Shown in pieces: positions 56,026 through 64,000 of a DNA stretch of 64,000 nucleotides. The stretch comes from Platerodrilus igneus (lineage: Eukaryota > Arthropoda > Insecta > Coleoptera > Lycidae), in assembly GCA_036346225.1 (NCBI GenBank), contig JARFIW010000881.1, positions 1,775,001-1,839,000 on the forward strand, written 5' to 3'. Every line of letters starts with the position of its first letter. Positions within the stretch are counted from its first letter, which is position 1. Made by a program: the position numbers and the translations under genes. The notes below the pieces were generated by a model. The model saw nothing but the letters and a program-made list of their open reading frames with translations. It searched no databases and was not told where the DNA came from.

Positions 56026-58990
56026 CTTGGGTTACGTCGATACTATTTTTTTTGAAGTGATAGGTATCGCTTGGCCTACTTGGGTGAACGCGTTTACAAT
56101 TGTTAAAAAGTTTTGTTCTTCCACCACTAGAGTGTCTACATGTAATTTTTGAAAATGTTTGTCGGATATTTGGTTAACATTAAAGGTATTTTTGGGTGTG
56201 TTCTGTCGTATTTTGCTTTGTCGCATAATTGGCTTGGTTAATGAAATCTGTGGTTAATTCTTTCATATCTTTAAAGTAGTATCTTTTTACGAGTTGCTTT
56301 AGGGTTTTTTAGATTCCACGATGGTTGGTTTTGTCTTTGTGTTGATTTCTAATTACGTCGTTTATTTCGTCAGGGTCTTCTAAAGTTGGTAATTTTCTTG
56401 TACATCTGATAATTTTGGAGCCGGAGTTATTAAATAATCTGATATCTAATTCTGAGAATCTGTTGTATAAATGCTCGGTGGTAAAATAAAAGTAAAAACG
56501 TCTTTACTCTGGGGTATATTTCTTTAAAATTTTAATTATCTGCTCTTCGTTATCGTTTTTAGTTATCTAAATTTGATATATTTTCTTATTATCTATTTTT
56601 GTATATTTTACTGAGTTGGGGTTGGTTAAAACTTTGGTAACTATGAATCGATTTGTTTTTATGTCGATAGCTTCTATTAAAATTTAATCGCGGTTTTCAG
56701 TTTTTCGTTTTGTGTTGAGCGAATAGTGTCTATTTCTTCTGGGTCTTTCCTTATTCCTGTTACGTCTACGTTACCTATAATTGACTCTGTTTCTATTGCG
56801 TTAAGTTGTATTCTGCTCAATGCATCTGCGTTATTATTATAAATTTCCTTTTTGTATATAATTTTACAATCGTATTCGTGTAATCTAATTCTCTAACTTT
56901 GTAATTTTGAATTTGCTTCCTTGAGTTTGCATAACTATACTAATGGTCTATCGTCGGTGTATATATAGAATTTTCTTCCATAAAGGTATGGTCTAAAATA
57001 TTTTGTTGCCCAAATTATTGCTAATAATTCTTTCTCGATTGTGTTGTACTTTTGTTCCATCTCGTTTAGTGGCCTAGATGCGCAGCTGATTGGTTTAGCG
57101 CTAGCTACTTTTCCTTGGCTCAATACTGCGCCTAATGCTACGTTCGATGCGTCGGTTGTCAATATAAATGGTTTCGAAAAATCTTGATATTCTAATACAG
57201 GGTGATTCGTAAGTATGCATTTAATTTTATTCACGGCTTTAATAAATTCTGGTGTGTGTTCAATCTTATTTCCCTTTTTTAAACAGTTGGTTAAGGGTTT
57301 GGTTATAGGTGCGTAACCTTTGATGAATTTTCGGTAATAACCACTGAGTTCTAAAAATTCCTTAATTTCTTTATTCGTTTTCGGTAACGGGTAGTTCAAT
57401 ACTGCGTTTGTTTTATCGGGTTTGACATCACTCCTTGTGGCGTTATTATATGTCCTAAAAATGATACTTCTTTTTGTAAAAATTTTCCTTTGTCTAATTG
57501 AACTTTAAAATGTGCTTTTCGTAGTCTCTCGAAGACTTCTCGTAATCCTTCCATGTGTTCGGCCAGTGATGTTGAGTATACGATAATGTCGTCTAGATAC
57601 ACAAGGCATTTTTCATTGTGTATTCCTCTTAGAATATTGTCCGTTACTCTTTGAAAAGTGGCGGATACGTTCCTTAATTCAAACGGCATACGTTTGTACT
57701 AGTAGTGTCCTTTAGGTGTACTAAATGCTGTTTTCGTTGTGTTCTTCTCGTCTATCTCTACTTGGTGATATCCTGAGGCGAGGTCTAATGTTGAAAAATA
57801 CTGACACTTTCCTAGTTTGTCTAAGATTTTCGTAATACTGGGTAACAGGTATTTGTCGTCTACGGTTTTCTCGTTAAATTTTCTGTAGTCTATAACCATT
57901 CTGTACTTTCTTTTGCCTAAGGCATCTAATTTCTTCGGTACTATTAATACGGGGCTGCTCTATGGTGAGTTTGAATGTTGGATGATGTCCTGCTTCAATA
58001 GATCTGCTTCTTCTTGACTTGCTTGAGGTAGTCTGTATGCGTTGGTAAAAATTGACTGGTTATCTGTTAATTCTATGTTATGTTTGACGGTGTTAGTAAA
58101 AGTTAAAGGTATTCCTTCACAGTGGAATATACCTCGGTATTCTACACATAATTCCTTTATTGCTCTCTCTTCTTCGCTATTAATATTTTCGTTAAAACGT
58201 TAAGCTTTCCTTTAACATTCTGTCGTGTCTCGTAGGGTTTGAATCGTTTCCATATTCTTCGTCGATTTCCATCTCGTTAAAATTTTCTTCTTCTATGTCT
58301 ATTGGATTTGTCAATGATAGTTCTATGGGGTAGTCATTTGAGTTTAAAACTGTTGTAGTGGCGTAACTGTCTTTTATTTGTACTAATGCTGTGGGTGTTT
58401 CTACTCCGGGTTGGAATGACATGTGGTATATAATTCCTACGTCGTTTTTCGAATTTAACAAAATTTTTATTCGTTTCACTGTCCTGGGTTCGATGGTGCA
58501 TTTTTGATCGGTTCGTATATTACTGTTTTGGAATTTAATTGGAATTTGTTTGTTTTGTTCTCAATAAGCGGTTTTTTATATCGATGTCTGCTCCTAATTT
58601 TCTTAAAAGATTCATGCCTATTAATCCGTCGTATTTGTCGTTAAATTCAAAAATGCAAAATTTATGTTTCATTTTTACGTTAAAAGTTATCGGTATGGGT
58701 ATGTTTGCTATAAATTGATGTAGTGTTGTTTTGTAGTCTGTTTTGATTTTAAAGGGATCTTTTTCTACAAAGTCTAACTAATGTTTTGTACGGTTCGGGG
58801 ACTAACTAATGTTTTTGAAGACCCGGTGTCAATTAATAATTTAATTTCTGCGTGGGGTATTTCTATGTATGGTAATATTTGTTGATTGATGTTATTTAAG
58901 TTAATTACGTTTGGTCGTATATAAATCGGTCTAGTTGAAAATTTGAGCACGCGTTTTTCTCAACGACCTCTTCGTAATTTTCACATGTGT
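56026..58990 (-). pseudogene. pol: E4 pol: protease, reverse transcriptase, RNase H, integrase N-terminus
   Basis: On the element strand, the protease (LLIDTGSSKTLVS, ~58830) is followed by YDGLIGMNLLRKLGADID. Reverse transcriptase shows MVIDYRKFNEKTVDDKYLL, YFSTLDLASGYHQVEI and CLVYLDDIIVYS (~57600), then SFLGHIITPQG. RNase H (57399-56935) has LTTDASNVALGAVLSQG, NTIEKELLAIIW and YTDDRPLV. The integrase start (56226-56032) has KLHVDTLVVEEQNFLTIVNA with the first catalytic Asp. Several stops and shifts separate the pieces. The gene is cut by the BEL insertion at 56026 and continues at 48371. Confidence 0.88.
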
Positions 58991-59430
58991 CCTCACGTTT
59001 GTAGTTTTCTAAATGATTTGGTTCATCGTCTCTACTAGAGTTTATATAATTATTATTGTCATGATTATTATTAAATGCTTCCACTTCATAGTGGAATAGT
59101 TCTTCGGACCTGAAGTTTCGTTTTTAATTATAATTTGGGTTGATTTGCGATATTTTTGTGTTTTGTCTGGTGATACCAGATGAAGTGTCCATTGAAGTTG
59201 GTTTGTAATAACTATTGGGGTCGTTATTGTTATTTATCATCGGTGTGTTTCTGTTGGGGTTCGTGCCGAATGTTTGCCTTGGCTGGTTTACGTTTTGGTT
59301 AAACCTTGGTGGAAATGTGGGTTTTGTAAAATTTGAGTTAAATGTTGGGCCCGGAAACTGTCTAAATTGGTTGTTAAAATTTGTGTTATTAAAGTTCGAG
59401 CTGTTAATTCGTGGTTGATTTACTTGCGCG

Positions 59431-60115
59431 TTAAATGATGTAAGTTTTGGTTGTGTGGGTGTTTGTCACGCGGCTTGTATGGTTTTTCATCGGTGAGTAG
59501 TGTTTATTTGCGGTAGGGTTATATAATCTGTTTTGGTAATACATAACGCTTTTTTTTTCTATAATCATGTTCATTGCTTCCTCTAGATTTTCGGGATGTT
59601 GGAATCTTATTTTGTTTGATAACCGTTCAGGTAATGCGTTTATGTAGGTGTCTAGTGCCATTTCGTCGTACATTTTTGTTTTTAATAAACGGATATTTTG
59701 GTCGGGTTCTTCAATTTCTAGTTCCGTTAAGATCAAGCTCCTTACATCTTGACATCTCATACCGAATTGGTAGGGTGATTGGTTGGGTTCCATTTGAAAG
59801 TTTATTAAATCGCGGATGACATTTGATGTTTTGCTGGTCGTCAAAATACGCTATAGTAACCGTTTAAAGTCTTCCCATTGTTCAAGGTCATCGCGACTTG
59901 CGAATAATGTTAAAACTCTTCCTGTTAGTTTACTGAGAATTAAGCGTAAAAGCATGACATTACGGTCAATGTCGCCTTCCTTCTAAAACAATTTTAAGAA
60001 CCTTTCACAAGCAGTAATGCAAATACTTAGTATTGTTTGATTTCTGTCGAATATGGGGATTGATTTGAGGTACAACCGCATATTTTCCATGTTTCGTGTT
60101 CTTTTAATATCAATT
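59431..60115 (-). pseudogene. gag: E4 gag, broken
   Basis: The start is probably MENMRLYLKSIPIFDRNQTI (~60115). The first segment ends ITACERFLKLF at 59983. The next readable piece (59844-59431) contains NVIRDLINFQMEPNQSPYQF, ALDTYINALPERLSNKIRFQ and ENLEEAMNMIIEKKSV, the errantivirus/gypsy Gag capsid pattern. Frame breaks near 59980 and 59850 separate them. No zinc knuckle is seen, as is common in errantivirus Gag. Pol begins downstream after ~440 nt of broken sequence. Confidence 0.8.
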
Positions 60116-61051
60116 AATTCTATAGTTACTCTCCAGTCGAGTTTGTATTGCGAATAAATTAAAGTTGGTATATAGTTATTTAAAGAATCACGTATATGCA
60201 ATTACAAAGTGCTATTATTATATTAAAAATTTTTTGCTTGGCAATTGTGTTGTCAATTATTGTCGCATTGAATTTATATTTTTAACTTTACAGAGCTTAC
60301 AGATTTTGCGAGCTGAGTTTCTATTTTCTGAATGGTTTTTTGTAATAACTGCGCTATAATTATATGCTTTTATTCAGATTTGTGATGATTAATTAATGTG
60401 TTGCAATAATGAATGCGTGAAATGGTTCTTTACAATTACACACCTCCGTTGTCTTAAAAATGTCTAATTATAAAGTTTCAGGTTTATTAATGTTTTATTT
60501 TAGTGATGAATAAATCGTCTTGTTACAATACAGTGCATAAACGTCTATAATTATATACTTTCGTTAATTAACCGTGCTGAAAGTATGTAATTATAGAGCT
60601 TTGTAAAAATGTGGTCAGTGCCAAGTTTGAATGTATTTTTTCAGTAATAATTGCTGTAATAAAAGAATTGCGTTCTATTTATACATTAAACTTTAGTCTT
60701 GTTGAATAAATTGTTTCGTTTTATCTTAAAAAATTGTGCACATAAATGCGTCTTTATCGTTCCTTGTTAAAATAAGTTTTCTGAGTAAATTCTTTCAGAA
60801 ATGGTAAAATAATAAAGAGAGATAATAAAAATGGTCAAAAAATCCTTACTAGCTAATATCAATAATTTAAAAAAAAAATTAAGCTAGGATAAATGAACTT
60901 ACATAATTTTCAATGCCAATTTTATCTGTTTTCCTTCTTTGAGCTTGGTCAATTTTGTACCTTGTCCAAATTTTGTTGTTCGTTATTTCAGATTAAGAAT
61001 TGATATTCCAGACCACCAGTTCCTCGAATTTGGATTTCCTAGTGCCCTTCT
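60116..61051 (-). other. E4 5' leader
   Basis: About 935 nt between primer site and gag. AT-rich; no gene. Short open frames on the + strand here (60165-60359, 60939-61130) have no motif. Confidence 0.55.
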
Positions 61052-61071
61052 GGATCTTAGCGATTGCGCCA
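61052..61071 (-). promoter_or_regulatory. E4 primer-binding site, tRNA-Ser type
   Basis: TGGCGCAATCGCTAAGATCC on the element strand directly follows the LTR end (CCAAAT). It closely resembles TGGCGCAGTCGGTAGGATTC, the complement of an insect tRNA-Ser 3' end used by 17.6/297-like errantiviruses. Only one unit is seen, unlike the tRNA-Lys elements. Confidence 0.8.
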
Positions 61072-61621
61072 ATTTGGTTTTGGTCTTTAAGAGTTGTCTT
61101 CTTAAAGTCTTCTTCCAAAGACTTTTCTAACAAATTTATTTAAACAGAAATTACAAATTGAAATTTAATTTACAAATACTGTATCAAAAATACTCTAAAT
61201 TAAAATTACTATTAAATGAACTAAATTAGGGTGAGTAGCCTAAACAACCAACAATGCTAAAGTTGTGAGGCTTAAGACTGACTGACTTCCTTGGGCTTTC
61301 CAGGAGATTTATGATGCTTCTGCCACTCGCATTGCTTGTGGGATCTGCAGAGCTCATGTCTGTTTATTTCTTTAGTCATTTATACAATGCAAGTAACAAT
61401 CTTAATTATAATAATTGCGGTTTTATAACCTACTGTGACCTGCACCTGCTGTGTCACGTTACGACTGGAATACAATGTATTCACATCCATTCTCATGTTT
61501 TATGTCTGACTTCTATTAACCTTTTATTATCTATTCTTGACTTATACAATGTTGCATGTTAACTTAAGATTCAATAATGCCATTTAATTATACATATATT
61601 TGGTTTGGGGAGTATGTATCT
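61072..61621 (-). repeat. E4 5' LTR
   Basis: About 550 bp parallel to 45454-46004. The inner end abuts the primer site; the outer end on the element strand is AGATACATACTCCCC. A target duplication was not resolved. Confidence 0.85.
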
Positions 61622-62589
61622 TGCGTCGTTTGTCAAACACCACATTTCTTAAATAAATACGTTTAATGTGTTTGCATTGAAGTGTGAAAATGTTGGTTAT
61701 CAGTACAGTTATTACGAAATACTATTTTTGTGTTAAAAAGCGGGATTCCGTTATCAAACATGTGTTTACGGACACAGATGGCGAACAATGGAAACTGTCC
61801 AACTGCTTATCTTTTTTTGGTAGTATTATTCTAAATAGTAAATTTATATTATATCTATACAGTACATAGGCTACCCATTATAGACTTAGTTATATAATTT
61901 TGCAATGTGGGTTGTTGATATGCCTAACACATTGAACAGACATTGTTTTCACACGGACATGCTTCGTGAAAGTCTTCATGTTGTATTGAAGTCATTTGTT
62001 TATTTAATTGCGCTTCCCTGCAGGTGGTGTTTTAAGAATACTTTGCAGGTGGTGAGTTTGGTCGATAGGAAATTTTTTGAAGAGAGACCACGTTACCACC
62101 TGGTGGCTATCTCTACCTACATATACAGGTTGAGCGTCGGAAGAAATTCAATTCTATGTAGCGTTCTTTCACAAAAAGAGACTCGAAATGTCGTAATGTT
62201 ACTTAAGATGTTCTCTTTTAGACGCATTGCTTTTCTTCGGTTTTATAAAGAGTAAAATTAGTTAATGTTTTGTATCCAGTAAAATTGCGTTATAGAAGTA
62301 TCTGGTCCGTTGGCAACTGTAAGTACGCACTTTCGGATTTGCTACGATGGTACCAGAGGCAGGATGGCGATGTACTATAGAGTACATACTGAGCGAATAG
62401 CCTCTCGGCAAGCAGCCTCCCCTCTTTGGCACACAAACGAACTTAGCGTAAGAATACTGTTTTTTTTGTCGATTCTTTATAGGAAACCTGGTTAATTCTG
62501 TGTTTTATGATTAATAACTACGCCAGTGCTTTTGCTTTTTCTTCGTACGTGTGGTTATGGCATGACAAATTGCTGACACCTTTTCTAAA

Positions 62590-62590
<1 letters not shown>
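61622..62590. other. No assigned gene; one 116-codon open frame
   Basis: A + strand frame at 61905-62255 (116 residues, MWVVDMPNTLNRHCFHTDML...) and a shorter one at 62310-62495 have base composition less AT-rich than the surroundings. I recognise no domain. They could be exon fragments, repeat remnants or chance. Confidence 0.35.

Positions 62591-62625
<35 letters not shown>
62591..62625. repeat. (AT)n microsatellite
   Basis: About 35 bp of TA dinucleotide repeat. Confidence 0.9.
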
Positions 62626-62630
<5 letters not shown>

Positions 62631-63608
62631 TGTAAACAGTAATACATACCTACAGCAGTAGTCTTCTTGGCCAGGTACTGTTGGGATACATCGCAAAGTT
62701 TTATTTAAAAGTAAAAATTTGGAGTCACACTTACGGCGGTCTGAAACAAACTGCAAGGATGATTTACTTACAAAAGTAAGAAATGTAGTAGGAGACACAA
62801 TAGTAACAGAAAATTGTCAATTGTTATTGTGTACCCTATAATTTCCTAACATTTTAAATCATTACTTAATAATGTTTTCCTATTTTTAATTTTAAAGCTT
62901 TCGTTTCTGTGTTTTGATAACGAATTTGACTTTCTTGTTTGTATTTCAAATATATTTTTATACATTGGCTATTACAGCTGTTTGTTTCCACACATGGAAC
63001 TTTTGCCGGTATAAAAACTATTAAGGTTTTAACTTTAACCTGTATCTAAAATCAGATACAATGATCGACGTTAATCATATAAAAATTAACAACAAGCATA
63101 TTATTTTGTTAAATATTAGTTAAAATCGCATCAAAATATACTGCGAACGTTATTTGAACTACTTTATTTATATACAGTTAATTTTATCAATCAATTTAAG
63201 TCAAATAGTAATAATAATGACCTCAGCACCGATATCATTCTTTCGTCAACATTTCTGCATTACTTAATTTTTATGTAATATCGCTGAGCAATTATGTAGC
63301 GTTAGGAAATTCTTAAAGTTGCATATTATATTGTTTGATAATAAAGCGTTTCTAGAATTGCTTTACTTACTTACGAGTTTATATCATTTTAAAAATACAG
63401 CAACGCCTAAGGAAAAAATTTTGTAGTACCATGGGGTCTGTGTTAAGGTATGGTGGTTACTGTGCTTTAATGTTGTTGTGCTCAATTTTTGAACTAAACT
63501 GAAACCATTTTTCCAAGATTGCTATTCAAAATGATAACAATAATAAATAATAAATTGAGCCTTCTTTGCAATATCTTCCGTTGCCTTAGCTCCTACCACA
63601 ATGTCTCT
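62626..63608. other. No gene recognised
   Basis: AT-rich non-coding DNA without recognisable motifs. Confidence 0.45.
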
Positions 63609-64000
63609 GTTGGAGGGCAACACGAATTTCGGGGTTATCGGCACAAGATAGCATTAACGCGGCACAAAATTCTGACAAAGTTTTAGTTCATAATAATTAT
63701 AAGTGGACGGGGCTCCCCTTTCTACAGCACCTCCCACAATATCACTGTTTACGGCGCTGCATAAAACCCGGTGTAACAGGCATAAAGCAGCACTGACGTA
63801 GCATAAAATTCTGCCCAGGCTTTAGACCAAACTTTAACTACTTGAGGGCCGCATTTCTTCAGCCTCTCCCATATTTTCCAGAATTGTAAGTACCCTTTCC
63901 CCTCCCGCCCTTAATATATCTGTTTGGGAGACAGTACAAAACTCGGCGTTAGCGGCAAATAGCACTAACGCGGAACAAAACTATAAATACTTTTATCTCA
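63609..64000. repeat. Degenerate satellite-like tandem array (3 units, open to the right)
   Basis: Units start at ~63609, ~63747 and ~63921 (138 and 174 bp apart). Each has a core of a GGCAACACGAA / GCTGCATAAAACCCGG / ACAGTACAAAACTCGG block, a GTTANCGGCA block, then AGCA(T/C)TAACGCGG(C/A)ACAAAA and TTTAG/TTTATC. The third unit runs off the window. The CpG-bearing core contrasts with the AT-rich spacers. Confidence 0.65.

Larger units (their letters stand above)
45454..61621 (-). mobile_element. E4: env-bearing errantivirus-like Gypsy element (disrupted)
   Basis: A minus-strand element with ~550-bp LTRs (45454-46004 and 61072-61621), a tRNA-Ser-like primer site, and gag, pol and env remnants. 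It is interrupted by a BEL/Pao insertion at 48371/48372. Without the insert it would be about 8.5 kb. The LTRs differ visibly at many sites (roughly 12-15% by eye), so it is the oldest LTR element here. Every gene has several stops or frameshifts. It is an endogenous, inactive copy. Confidence 0.9.

Overview
The window is eukaryotic, AT-rich and almost entirely made of transposable elements. The mix points to an arthropod, most likely an insect: Ty3/Gypsy elements primed by a tRNA-Lys-like primer, an env-bearing errantivirus-like Gypsy element primed by a tRNA-Ser-like primer, a BEL/Pao element, an R1/LOA-like LINE with RNase H, a second LINE and a ZMYM1-type hAT fragment. This is inference from element types; no host gene was recognised and no species is claimed. 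No tRNA or rRNA gene, CRISPR array or intact host exon was seen.

Layout. 1-7309 (+): Gypsy element E1, whose 5' LTR starts outside the window. 8783-11710 (-): 5'-truncated R1/LOA-like LINE. 19152-21640 (-): a second LINE plus a stray copy of its 3' end. 23090-23157 (-): an orphan LTR end with primer-binding site (E6). 24727-25400 (-): decayed hAT transposase. 26957-35764 (-): E2, a nearly intact Gypsy element with 1.7 kb LTRs and target duplication ACTA. 35997-43715 (-): E3, a relative of E2 whose reverse transcriptase has been replaced by foreign sequence. 45454-61621 (-): E4, an errantivirus-like element with gag, pol and env remains. E4 is split by a BEL/Pao element (48372-56025, +, target duplication CTTGG), which is itself split by a solo LTR of an E4 relative (51021-51580, target duplication CGCA). 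A degenerate satellite runs off the right edge from 63609. The remaining stretches are AT-rich, with microsatellites and small tandem duplications.

The most unusual signal is shared by independent Gypsy elements. The leader between the 5' LTR and gag carries not one primer-binding site but a tandem array of degenerate units, each resembling an LTR end followed by the complement of the 3' end of tRNA-Lys(CTT) (core TTGGCGCCCAACG). There are three units in E1, five at a 39-43 bp period in E2, three or four in E3, two in E6, and four weaker ones in the foreign segment inside E3 pol. In E1 one unit lies inside the LTR repeat itself, and the BEL element likewise carries a primer-site-like sequence inside its LTR. 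Splice-donor consensus sequences sit in the LTRs and, most clearly in E3 and E1, acceptors lie between the array and gag. An intron would therefore remove the whole primer-site array from a spliced gag mRNA while genomic RNA keeps it. E2 also carries the classical slippery heptamer TTTAAAC directly before the gag stop codon.
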